The position numbers were made by a program, and so were the translations under genes. Positions 50,118 to 59,372 of a stretch of 64,000 nt of DNA are shown here, piece after piece (positions within the stretch are counted from its first letter, which is position 1; every line of letters starts with the position of its first letter). Where the stretch lies: contig JBCCQH010000006.1 of assembly GCA_039024435.1 (NCBI GenBank), positions 40,212 through 104,211 on the forward strand, in the 5' to 3' direction. The notes beneath the pieces were generated by a model. It was not told where the DNA came from. It made no database searches and saw only the letters and a program-made list of their open reading frames with translations. The stretch comes from JBCCQH01 sp039024435 (GTDB lineage Bacteria; Bacteroidota; Bacteroidia; J057; JADKCL01).

Positions 50118-50387
50118 TCAGTTGGCTTCGACGCGCTGAATGCTTTCGACCAACACGATCACTTTGTTCTTGAGGACTTCGACCACCCCACCACTTGCCC
50201 GAAAAAGGTGCTCTTCCTGGTCCATCGTTTTGAACTTGAGGGGGCCTTCGGTCAGGGTTGAGATGATGGGAGCGTGGTTCTTCAACACCTGAAAGCGACC
50301 CTCGCTCCCGGGAACCGTAACCGATTCCACTTTTCCGGAGTAGACCGTCGCGTCCGGCGTGATGATGTCCAGATTCAAAGCGTCCAT
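50118..50387 (-). CDS. atpC: F1-ATP synthase epsilon subunit (short form)
   Basis: 89 residues: only the N-terminal beta-sandwich (MDALNLDIITPDATVYSGKV, VTVPGSEGRFQVLKNHAPIISTL, GGVVEVLKNKVIVLVES). The C-terminal two-helix domain, which inhibits ATP hydrolysis in many bacteria, is missing; short epsilons are known in Bacteroidota/Chlorobi. It couples the gamma stalk to the c ring. It is 5 bp after atpD in the same transcript, followed by a terminator. Confidence 0.96.
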   Translation of the reverse strand: MDALNLDIITPDATVYSGKVESVTVPGSEGRFQVLKNHAPIISTLTEGPLKFKTMDQEEHLFRASGGVVEVLKNKVIVLVESIQRVEAN

Positions 50388-50392
50388 AGCAA

Positions 50393-51907
<1,515 letters not shown>

Positions 51908-52118
51908 ATCTAAGAGATAGATTCACTGCTTCGTAAAATCGGGCGCAAGTTAGCAACGTGCCGCTTAAATACCAATTCTCGGTCCCTTAAATGTCAACAA
52001 TGAAACTGTTGAAAAAGTACCGGACAGTTTTTCGAAAAAAACCGCCGCGATTCCCACCACGTGCAACTTTGGCTTCCGGGACCGAGCCAAATATTATTTG
52101 GTTGAGCTCCCCGGCAAA

Positions 52119-53984
52119 TCATTGCAATTCCAGCACCCAAGTGGTCCAGCCGGGGATTTCCTGACTGCCCTTCAGATCGATGGAGTTGCCACCGGCGACG
52201 TCTTTTCCGCGCAAAAAGGACCGGGTCAATTCCTCAAACCGCTCCATTTCTACCGTGTGGGCATCCGGCTTGCAGTTCATCATCACCATGACTGTTTTCT
52301 CGGCATTGTGCCGAAAGTACACGTAAAGCCCTTTCTCCGGAATGAATTGGGTTAAGTGACCAGTGTGGAGGACAGGATTTGCCTTGCGGTACCCGGCCAA
52401 GGTCTGGAGGTAGGCAAAAGCTTCATTTTCCCGCTCGGTGCGGCCCGAGGCCTTGAATTTGTTCGTGGGATCGCCTTGCCATCCCCCCGGAAAGTCTTCC
52501 CGTACCCGACCGTCCGGGGCCGCGAAGTTCTTCATGAGGACTTCGGTTCCGTAGTAGATCTGCGGAATGCCACGCATCGTGAGCAGCCAGGCGATGCCCA
52601 TTTTGAACTTGGCAAAGTCTTCGCCCACTACCGAATAGAAGCGACTGAGGTCGTGGTTGTCCAGGAAGATACAGTTGGCGAGGGGCGTTTTGTAGAGGTA
52701 GTCTTTGGCCAAGGTGTAATACATGCGCGAAATACCTTCGGTCCAGCCCATCTCCTTGGTCAGGGCCTCGTTGATGGAATAGTACAACTGGAAATCGGTG
52801 ACGCCGGGCAGGGGAGAAGGGTTGCCCTCGTCCACACGGTTATCGGTAAACCAGCTTTGGACGGCATTGCCGTGGACCCAAGTCTCGCCGAAAATTCCCA
52901 AGTTGGGGTATTCTTTGCGCACTGCCGCGACCAGATCCGACATGAAGTCCTGATCGGCGTAGGCGTAGGTATCAATCCGGAAGCCATCTAGCCCGGCGTA
53001 CTCCACCCACCAAATCGTATTCTGGATGAGGTAGCGGGCCACGTGGGGATTTTCCTGGGCCAAGTCCGGCATGTGGTGGTCGAACCAGCCCTTGGAAAAT
53101 TGCTCCCGGTCGGCCTGGGCGACGTGGGGGTCCAGCAGTGTCGGAGCGCGGTAAGTGGTTTTGACGAATCCATCGTGTTGGTGGACCCAATTGCGGCTCG
53201 GCAAGCCCTCGCGGTACAAGTAGTGGCCATCGCCCAGATGATTGTAGACGACGTCCATGACCGTCTTGATGCCCCGCTGGTGGCATTCGGCGACCAGTTT
53301 TTTGTAGAGTTCGTTGTCGCCCAGTCGCGGATCGACCCGGTAATGATCGGTGATCGCGTACCCGTGGTAGGATTCTTTCGGCTCGTCATTTTCCTGGACC
53401 GGATTCAACCAAAGCGCCGTCACGCCCAACTGTTCGAGGTAATCGAGGTGATCGAGGACGCCTTGCAGGTCGCCCCCGTGCCGCCAGAACATGCTGTCCC
53501 GATTGATGCTCATCTCGGCGGTGCCCGCCACGATGTCGTTGCTGGGGTCGCCATTGGCGAAGCGGTCCGGCATGATCAGGTAGATCAAGTCGGAAGCATC
53601 GACACCCGCAATCGTTCGCGGATCCCGGGTGCGGGCTTCCAGGGCAAATGGCACCGCGATTTTTCCCCGCTTTCCGGAAAATTTCAGCTCCAGTTTGCCG
53701 GGTTGAGCTTCCGGGGAAATGCGCACCTGCAATCCCACGTAGTTGTCACTCTCCCAGCGCGTTACGCCCCGCAGTTCAAGGCCCGGATAATCGATCTCTG
53801 GGGTGTAATCCGCGATTCCCGTGTAGGTCACAAGGAGTTCCAATTCGTTGTGTTGCATGCCCACCCACCAGTTGGGCGGGTCGACCCGGGGCGGATCGGC
53901 AAACTGGGCGCTTGCCGGCCATCCGGCGAACAAGAAACAACCGAGCAGGAAGGAGCAGCGGTAGAAATAAGCCATTTTTGTCAT
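52119..53984 (-). CDS. GH13 alpha-amylase family enzyme (cyclomaltodextrinase/neopullulanase type), exported
   Basis: 621 residues. Signal peptide (to about PASAQ), an N-terminal cyclomaltodextrinase beta domain (about 28-125, PNWWVGMQHNELELLVTY), the GH13 barrel with catalytic Asp338 (DGFRIDTYAY), Glu367 (IFGETW) and Asp445 (FLDNHD), and a C-terminal beta domain (YVYFRHNAEKTVMVMMNCK). It would hydrolyse alpha-1,4 glucan oligomers in the periplasm. It starts 11 bp after the pullulanase gene; the two form a glucan-degrading operon. Confidence 0.95.
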   Translation of the reverse strand: MTKMAYFYRCSFLLGCFLFAGWPASAQFADPPRVDPPNWWVGMQHNELELLVTYTGIADYTPEIDYPGLELRGVTRWESDNYVGLQVRISPEAQPGKLELKFSGKRGKIAVPFALEARTRDPRTIAGVDASDLIYLIMPDRFANGDPSNDIVAGTAEMSINRDSMFWRHGGDLQGVLDHLDYLEQLGVTALWLNPVQENDEPKESYHGYAITDHYRVDPRLGDNELYKKLVAECHQRGIKTVMDVVYNHLGDGHYLYREGLPSRNWVHQHDGFVKTTYRAPTLLDPHVAQADREQFSKGWFDHHMPDLAQENPHVARYLIQNTIWWVEYAGLDGFRIDTYAYADQDFMSDLVAAVRKEYPNLGIFGETWVHGNAVQSWFTDNRVDEGNPSPLPGVTDFQLYYSINEALTKEMGWTEGISRMYYTLAKDYLYKTPLANCIFLDNHDLSRFYSVVGEDFAKFKMGIAWLLTMRGIPQIYYGTEVLMKNFAAPDGRVREDFPGGWQGDPTNKFKASGRTERENEAFAYLQTLAGYRKANPVLHTGHLTQFIPEKGLYVYFRHNAEKTVMVMMNCKPDAHTVEMERFEELTRSFLRGKDVAGGNSIDLKGSQEIPGWTTWVLELQ

Positions 53985-53995
53985 TGAGTTAGCGC

Positions 53996-56041
53996 TTAGG
54001 GGTTGGCGAAGAGAACCGCGCAGGAGATTCCAGGCAGGTTGAGCGAGCCGCGAACGGTCCGAAATCCGGCTTCATCGACGGCCTCTCCGTCGACGACCTG
54101 GGTCCAGGAGCCTTCCGGCAGGGCCACTGAACGGCGTGCGGCCGCACCATTGTAGGCGACAAAGATCTGCTTCCAGGATTCGCCCCGGGGAGCATCCTGA
54201 ATCCGTAAGGCCACTACTTGCCGGTCTTGGGTCTCGACGAAGCTCAGGTGCTTGCGGACGCGCTCGGCCGTGCCCAGGCGGAATCCCGGATGGGCTTTGC
54301 GCAGCGCAATGAGGTCACGGTAGTAATTGAAGACCGCTTCGTAGCGGGATTTTCGGCTCCAGTCGAGGGCATTGACCGAATCGGGTGACTTGTAAGAATT
54401 GGAATTTCCGCCTTTGGTGCGGCACATCTCTACGCCCGCGTGGAGGAAGGGAATCCCCTGTCCGGTCAGGACGATGGCATTCGCCAATTTGTGCATCTTG
54501 ATCCGTTCTGCTTCCGGGGCATCGGGAGCCGAAACCGCGAGTTTGTCCCACAAGGTGAGGTCGTCGTGGCAACTGGTGTATTGGATGCTTTGGGTGGGTT
54601 CCGCGGCCCAGGCGCTATCCGAATAACTGACCCGGCCGTAATCGACTTGGGGATGAAATACCGAGCCGACGACTCCAAACCGGATGTCGTGTTCGGCGCT
54701 GTCTTTTCCGCTCACAAATCCACGGTCTTTGTGGTGGGCCCAGTGGCCTTTGATTCCATCGCGGAGGTCGTCGCTGAAAGCCGCGATCCGCGCCATTTGG
54801 TGGGTGTTGCCTTTGAGGGCGCGGGCTGCTTCCGGAAGGGGGCTGCCCGCCGCCGCCCAGCCTTCCCCGTAGATCAATATGCTGGGATCGATTTCGTCCA
54901 GGGCTTTGCGGATCTCCTGCATCGTTTCCCGGTCGTGGATCCCCATCAAATCGAAGCGGAATCCGTCAATGTGGTATTCCCGGGCCCAGTGCTGCACCGA
55001 GCGGATCATCAATTGGCGCATCATGGGCCGCTCGGAAGCGGTTTCGTTCCCGCAGGCAGAGGCATTTGACCAGGTGGAGTCGCGGTTCAATCGGTAGTAG
55101 TACTGCGGTTCCAGTTGGTTGAAGACCGAATTTTCCGTGGAACCGGTGTGGTTGTAAACAACGTCCATCACCACGCGCAGGCCGTTCTGGTGCAGCGCTT
55201 GCACCATCTGTTTGAACTCCCGAATGCGGGTTTTCGGGTTCCAGGGGTCGGTGCTGTAGGAACCTTCTGGGACATTGTAATTCTGCGGATCATAGCCCCA
55301 ATTGTAGGCTTTCAGTTCGGGTTCCCGCTCATTGACCGAGAGAAAGTCAAAGACCGGGAGCAAGTGGACGTGGGTGACCCCGAGGGCCTTGATGTGGTCG
55401 ATGCCGGTAGCAAATCCTTCCGGACTTTGGGTGCCGGTTTCGGTAAGGCCCAGGTATTTGCCTTGGTTTTGGATGCCAGAACTGGGGTGGGAGGAGAGGT
55501 CGCGGACGTGGAGCTCGTACAGCACCACGTCCGCGAAGTCTTCCAGCGGGGGGCGGAGATCGTTTTCCCAACCCTCGGGATCGGTGGTGCTCAGGTCGAG
55601 GATGGCGCCGCGGATGCCATTGATCCCGACGGCGGTGGCGTAAGGACCGGGAACTTCGTTGCGCCAGTTTTCGTCGTGGTAGTCTTTGCCATCGCGAAAT
55701 TTCACCTGGAAGGTGTAATATTTCCCCAATTGATCGCCCTCGATCTCGGCGGTAAAGGTGCCGTTTTCCGCGCGCTCCATCAGCAGCTTTTCCACCGGTT
55801 CGCCGCCGAGGGGCGCTTCGTAGAGTTTCAGGCGCACTTCCCAAGCGGTCGGTGCCCACACGCGGAACTTCGTGGCGGCCGGGGTCCACTGCACGCCGAG
55901 GTCGTCGCCTTGGTAGGCGGGATAATCATCAAAGCTGGCGTATTCGGGGGGACCTTGGGCACACGCGGCAAACAGCAGGATCATTGCCATGGAGAGAATC
56001 AGGGGCAATTGGGGCCAAAACAAAGTTCCGTCGATGCGCAT
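53996..56041 (-). CDS. pulA: Type I pullulanase lipoprotein
   Basis: 681 residues. Signal peptide with lipobox LFAAC (Cys27). CBM48-like domain (about 50-145, FRVWAPTAWEVRLKLYE), then a GH13 catalytic domain with the pullulanase motif YNWGYDP; catalytic residues Asp364 (DGFRFDLMG), Glu393 (YGEGW) and Asp493 (CHDD). It cuts alpha-1,6 branches of pullulan, starch or glycogen at the cell surface or periplasm. Followed by the GH13 enzyme in the same direction. No susCD genes are adjacent. Confidence 0.95.
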   Translation of the reverse strand: MRIDGTLFWPQLPLILSMAMILLFAACAQGPPEYASFDDYPAYQGDDLGVQWTPAATKFRVWAPTAWEVRLKLYEAPLGGEPVEKLLMERAENGTFTAEIEGDQLGKYYTFQVKFRDGKDYHDENWRNEVPGPYATAVGINGIRGAILDLSTTDPEGWENDLRPPLEDFADVVLYELHVRDLSSHPSSGIQNQGKYLGLTETGTQSPEGFATGIDHIKALGVTHVHLLPVFDFLSVNEREPELKAYNWGYDPQNYNVPEGSYSTDPWNPKTRIREFKQMVQALHQNGLRVVMDVVYNHTGSTENSVFNQLEPQYYYRLNRDSTWSNASACGNETASERPMMRQLMIRSVQHWAREYHIDGFRFDLMGIHDRETMQEIRKALDEIDPSILIYGEGWAAAGSPLPEAARALKGNTHQMARIAAFSDDLRDGIKGHWAHHKDRGFVSGKDSAEHDIRFGVVGSVFHPQVDYGRVSYSDSAWAAEPTQSIQYTSCHDDLTLWDKLAVSAPDAPEAERIKMHKLANAIVLTGQGIPFLHAGVEMCRTKGGNSNSYKSPDSVNALDWSRKSRYEAVFNYYRDLIALRKAHPGFRLGTAERVRKHLSFVETQDRQVVALRIQDAPRGESWKQIFVAYNGAAARRSVALPEGSWTQVVDGEAVDEAGFRTVRGSLNLPGISCAVLFANP

Positions 56042-56123
56042 GGGCGATTTTTCCGGGGAAGTTCGGGAATTGTGCGGGGGGATGCAAGGTTTGGGGGGAT
56101 ATTAGTGTGGGAGTGACACTAAC

Positions 56124-56432
56124 CTATTTTTCGAGGTTCAGGTTTTGCTCAATGTCCTGCGCAGTATGCAAGACCCGAACAATTTCAATTCCGGTGCGGC
56201 GGGGCCGATAAAATATACGGTGCGAGCCTACTCGTCGCGCATAAATTTCCTGCTCCGCGACGATCATCTTTCGATTAATGGCTGCAGTGGGGGCATCGAT
56301 AATCGAGGAGAAGGCAGCTTTGATTTCTCCCAGATATTTTTCCGCCTGAGAAAGCCCAAATGTCTGGATGGTGTACAGAAATATTTCTTCGAGATCCAAA
56401 TCGGCCTCGGGGGACAGCTTGTAGCCCAGCAT
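56124..56432 (-). CDS. parE: ParE family toxin
   Basis: 102 residues, RelE/ParE fold: YKLSPEADLDLEEIFLYTIQTFGLSQAEKYLGEI, the RRVGSHRIFYRPRRTGIEIVRVLH strand region and the final DIEQN. ParE toxins inhibit DNA gyrase; ParD neutralises them. The ATG lies 2 bp after the stop of parD, so the operon order is antitoxin first, as usual. No integron or phage context; a chromosomal copy. Confidence 0.93.
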   Translation of the reverse strand: MLGYKLSPEADLDLEEIFLYTIQTFGLSQAEKYLGEIKAAFSSIIDAPTAAINRKMIVAEQEIYARRVGSHRIFYRPRRTGIEIVRVLHTAQDIEQNLNLEK

Positions 56433-56434
56433 GT

Positions 56435-56719
56435 TCAGGAAGCTTCCTTTTTGGGCACACTTGTGTTGCGCTCGGCCCGGCGTTTTGCCGCTTCAAAGAT
56501 TTCATCCAGCGTACGTCTCCCGTATTCTTTGTGGTCCAGTTGTTCCAGCCCACGCAGCAATTCCTTGCGCAGCTCACCAGCATCCCCGGTCGCCGTGGCT
56601 TGAGGACCAAAATACGCCCGCAACGCCTCGCGCACCACTTCACTCGCATTGCTGTACATGCCGGAATCGACCTTTTCCTTGATCAGGGCTTCCAATTTGG
56701 GGGTCAGAGAAACATTCAT
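56435..56719 (-). CDS. parD: ParD family antitoxin (CC2985 type)
   Basis: 94 residues from ATG 56719 (MNVSLTPKLEALIKEKVDSG). The N-terminal ribbon-helix-helix (to about residue 45: YSNASEVVREALRAYF) binds DNA and ends in a helix; the C-terminal half (ELLRGLEQLDHKEYGRRTLDEI) contacts the toxin. It represses its own promoter; a TTG-N20-TAAATTTG promoter overlaps an inverted repeat at 56748-56772. The -7 box ends 3 nt before the ATG, so the message is probably leaderless. Confidence 0.93.
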   Translation of the reverse strand: MNVSLTPKLEALIKEKVDSGMYSNASEVVREALRAYFGPQATATGDAGELRKELLRGLEQLDHKEYGRRTLDEIFEAAKRRAERNTSVPKKEAS

Positions 56720-56722
56720 GCC

Positions 56723-56753
56723 CAAATTTACACCAAATAGCCGATTGTGTCAA
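56723..56753 (-). promoter_or_regulatory. parDE promoter (TTG-N20-TAAATTTG)
   Basis: -7 box TAAATTTG at 56723-56730 and -33 TTG at 56751-56753 on the minus strand, exactly 20 nt apart. The box is 3 nt before the parD ATG. Confidence 0.6.
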
Positions 56754-56772
56754 TCTATGCTAAATATTGACA
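56748..56772. promoter_or_regulatory. Inverted repeat TGTCAAT/ATTGACA, candidate ParD operator
   Basis: Perfect 7-bp arms (56748-56754 and 56766-56772) around 11 bp. The left arm covers the -33 element of the parDE promoter, as expected for autorepression. The right arm lies in the last codons of the upstream membrane protein gene. Confidence 0.5.
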
Positions 56773-58142
56773 TTTGTCCCAAATCGCTTGACCGCCGTGG
56801 CCCCGGCGGCAAATACCAGCAGCCACGTCAGCCGCGCGCCCGCCAGGTCATTTACCCCCAGCAACATCCCCTGCACCAAAGCATTCAAAACGATGAATCC
56901 CAGCAGTAGCCCCACAAAAAGCCGCCATTTGGGATCTTTGCCCCAAGCCCCCCATTGCCAAATCAAAAAGCCCAAGCTTAACCCCAACAGCGGCCAATTG
57001 AGGAAGGGCAACAGTTCCAGGCGCAGATTGATCCGGTTTTGCCGGCTAAACATATACTCTCCGAAAGCGTGCGGGAAGCGATCGTGAACCACCCGGGCAA
57101 TGTTGTGCGCGTAAGGCCGCTCCTCGTCCATCCAGATATTTGCGTAGCGGGTAAAATCATTCGTCAACAACTGCCGAAACGCCCCCGAAAAGCCCTTTCC
57201 TAGAAAATTGAGCCACGCCCCGGCCCCTTGCGGCAAATGCCCCGGCACCCCGAACCCTACGGGATCGTCCCACGCGCTGCCCGTAGAATCTTGCAAGACC
57301 GAATCGCGGTCGAGTTTCACCGCGTACGCACTGAAAGCCGTTTCCCCGCAGTACGCACAGAACCGATCCTTTTCCCCCGGCCCCTTGGCGCGGCATTCCG
57401 CCCCGATCAGCGCGTCCAGCATTCCGTTTTCCACCCCCTTGGCCAGGAGGTGGACCCGGAACGAAGAATGAAAGCGAAACCCATTGCCCATCAGCGCATT
57501 GTAGGTCGGCACCCAAAGCAACGCCAGAAGGATGATCCCGAGCCACAATCCCAAATTTTTCCGGTCCCGCGCCAATCGTCGGCGGCGCGAGACCCAAAAA
57601 ATCCCGCCCACCAGCAAGCCGACCAAACCAAACCCCAGGTGCCCCAACTGCGCGCTCCAGGAAAACACCAGCAAAACTGCCAGTGCGATCCGCCCCGCCA
57701 CCGACAGCTCCCGGTCCAAAAACCAGAGGAAAGTGCCCAAAAAAGCGTAACCCAGAAAGATATCCGGCAGCAGCGTCCCGGCAATCCAGCTCATTCCCGT
57801 CAGCAGCGCCAGCCCCAACATCAAAGGAAAATAGACCCGGCGCCGCTTGAAGCCGGGCAGCAGCAAGGCCGTCGTACGCAGCAGCAACGCATTGAGGATC
57901 GCCGCCTGCACCAGCACAATCGGCCACAGACTCGCCTGCCAAGTCACCATCCGAACAAATAGCCCGTAAGTCCCGGTCTCGCCCGGCGGCGGCTCCAAGG
58001 AAAGCCCCGCCAGCAAAAAGCGCCCCGAAGCTTCCTGAACCAGCGGAAACTTGTTGAAAAAAGCCGCTCCACTCACCACAAAGGTGGTCAGCAGAAAGAA
58101 GCCCAACCGCGGGGCGTACTTTTTCCCGGTGAGACTTTGCAT
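56760..58142 (-). CDS. Multi-pass membrane protein of unknown function
   Basis: 460 residues with about ten hydrophobic segments (for instance PRLGFFLLTTFVVSGAAFF, WPIVLVQAAILNALLL, YFPLMLGLALLTGMSWI, IALAVLLVFSWSAQLGHL, LGLWLGIILLALLWVP, and four more at the C-terminus). A 130-residue soluble loop at about 210-345 contains a CAYC motif (KDRFCAYCGETAF). The layout is like the large membrane proteins of unknown function and some GT-C glycosyltransferases, but no DXD motif is obvious. Its 3' end overlaps the parDE promoter region. thiS precedes it by 3 bp. Confidence 0.78.
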   Translation of the reverse strand: MQSLTGKKYAPRLGFFLLTTFVVSGAAFFNKFPLVQEASGRFLLAGLSLEPPPGETGTYGLFVRMVTWQASLWPIVLVQAAILNALLLRTTALLLPGFKRRRVYFPLMLGLALLTGMSWIAGTLLPDIFLGYAFLGTFLWFLDRELSVAGRIALAVLLVFSWSAQLGHLGFGLVGLLVGGIFWVSRRRRLARDRKNLGLWLGIILLALLWVPTYNALMGNGFRFHSSFRVHLLAKGVENGMLDALIGAECRAKGPGEKDRFCAYCGETAFSAYAVKLDRDSVLQDSTGSAWDDPVGFGVPGHLPQGAGAWLNFLGKGFSGAFRQLLTNDFTRYANIWMDEERPYAHNIARVVHDRFPHAFGEYMFSRQNRINLRLELLPFLNWPLLGLSLGFLIWQWGAWGKDPKWRLFVGLLLGFIVLNALVQGMLLGVNDLAGARLTWLLVFAAGATAVKRFGTNVNI

Positions 58143-58145
58143 CCT

Positions 58146-58358
58146 TTATCCGCCTTGCCGGGCGGTGATCAATTCGATTTCATCGCCCCCGTGAATCCAG
58201 GTTTGGTCCCATTCACTCCGCGGGACCACACTGTAATTGATGGCCATCGCAATCCCGGTCGCGGCCGGATCCAGGCCCTGATCGCGGAGAAAATCGATCA
58301 CCGAAACCGGCGACTGCGCCGTAAGGATCTGCGGCTTTCCGTTAAGCATCACGTCCAT
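58146..58358 (-). CDS. thiS: Sulfur carrier protein ThiS
   Basis: 70 residues from ATG 58358 (MDVMLNGKPQILTAQSPVSV); ATG 58349 is an alternative. Ubiquitin-like beta-grasp fold with the terminal Gly-Gly (ITARQGG) that is adenylated and made into thiocarboxylate for thiazole synthesis. VAMAINYSVVPRSEW-like sequence (IAMAINYSVVPRSEW) is the usual ThiS core. It overlaps the end of the epimerase gene and is followed 3 bp later by the membrane protein gene. Other thi genes are not adjacent except thiO 2.2 kb away on the other strand. Confidence 0.85.
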   Translation of the reverse strand: MDVMLNGKPQILTAQSPVSVIDFLRDQGLDPAATGIAMAINYSVVPRSEWDQTWIHGGDEIELITARQGG

Positions 58359-59328
58359 GTTCCTGAAGAAATTGTTGTCCGGTAGCCAGGATGGCCTCCC
58401 GAATGTCTGAATATTGAAAATCAATGACTTGGGTGATTTTGGATCCGTCGTACTCCGAATGCGCCCGCGAGATGCGCGCCGTCTCCGGCGTGATCAGCGG
58501 TTCCCGGTTGCGCAGATTCCCGAGGAACTGCAACAACCGCGCGGTGAGGCGCATGAGCCAGGCCGGCGGAATCCGCTGGGGGGCTTGGGTGCCCAGTCCT
58601 TCGGCCACCCAGCCAAAAAACTGCCGATAGGGCAGGCTGTCGCTCACCAGCACGTGGCGCTCACCCGCGTGCAATCCACTGTCCAGCAATCCCGCAATTG
58701 CCCGGGCTACATCCACGGCTGCGACCACCCCCACGGTTCCCGGGTTGTAGTATTTCAGTCCTTTATATATGGTCTGGAAAATCTTGGGTGGACCCGCCTG
58801 CCAATCACCCGGCCCGATGATCACCCCCGGATTCACCATGACCGCCGGCAAGCCCTCTTGCACCGCCCGCAACACCCGCAGCTCGGCGAGGAATTTCGTA
58901 CGGCCATAGTAAGTATTGAGCTTGCTTTTGCTCCATTTGGCCGACTCATCGATCACCCCCGGGTTTCCCGTGCGGCCCAGGGCGGCAACCGAACTCACGT
59001 GGACAAACTGTTGAATGCCCCGATCTAAGCAAAGATTGGCCAGCAACTCCGTCCCGTCGACATTGACCTGCCGCATTTCCGGGCGCCGCCGCTTCCAAAA
59101 ACTCACCACCGCCGCCGTGTGTACCACTTTGTCCACCCCCGCCAGGGCCTTCTCGACCGCAAGCTGATCCAGCAGGTCACCTTCCGCGATATCCACAGTT
59201 TCCGCGCCGAAAATCGCCCGGGCTTTTGCCGGATTCCGCGCCAAAATCCGCACTTCTTCGCCCCTTTGCCGCAATTCATCCACAATGAAGCGCCCCAAGA
59301 AGCCCGTACCGCCAGTGACTAAGATCAT
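58342..59328 (-). CDS. NAD-dependent epimerase/dehydratase (dihydroflavonol reductase-like)
   Basis: 328 residues. Extended SDR fold with the Rossmann motif ILVTGGTGFLGRFIVDEL at the N-terminus, the catalytic YxxxK in NTYYGRTKFLAE, VHVSSVAALGR with the Ser, and PGVIIGPGDW in the substrate part. Resembles DFR/sterol-dehydrogenase-like proteins; substrate unknown. Its stop overlaps thiS by 17 bp. The start is in the short intergenic region shared with the arginase-like gene on the other strand. Confidence 0.92.
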   Translation of the reverse strand: MILVTGGTGFLGRFIVDELRQRGEEVRILARNPAKARAIFGAETVDIAEGDLLDQLAVEKALAGVDKVVHTAAVVSFWKRRRPEMRQVNVDGTELLANLCLDRGIQQFVHVSSVAALGRTGNPGVIDESAKWSKSKLNTYYGRTKFLAELRVLRAVQEGLPAVMVNPGVIIGPGDWQAGPPKIFQTIYKGLKYYNPGTVGVVAAVDVARAIAGLLDSGLHAGERHVLVSDSLPYRQFFGWVAEGLGTQAPQRIPPAWLMRLTARLLQFLGNLRNREPLITPETARISRAHSEYDGSKITQVIDFQYSDIREAILATGQQFLQEHGRDA

Positions 59329-59337
59329 TGCCTTGCT

Positions 59338-59345
59338 TATATTTG
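59338..59345 (+). promoter_or_regulatory. -7 promoter box (TATATTTG) of the arginase-like gene
   Basis: Exact TAnnTTTG match on the plus strand, 27 nt before the ATG at 59373, in the 44-bp gap between two divergent genes. No perfect TTG at -33. Confidence 0.5.
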
Positions 59346-59372
59346 CCCAAAGCTAAACAATTTCCCCTTTGC

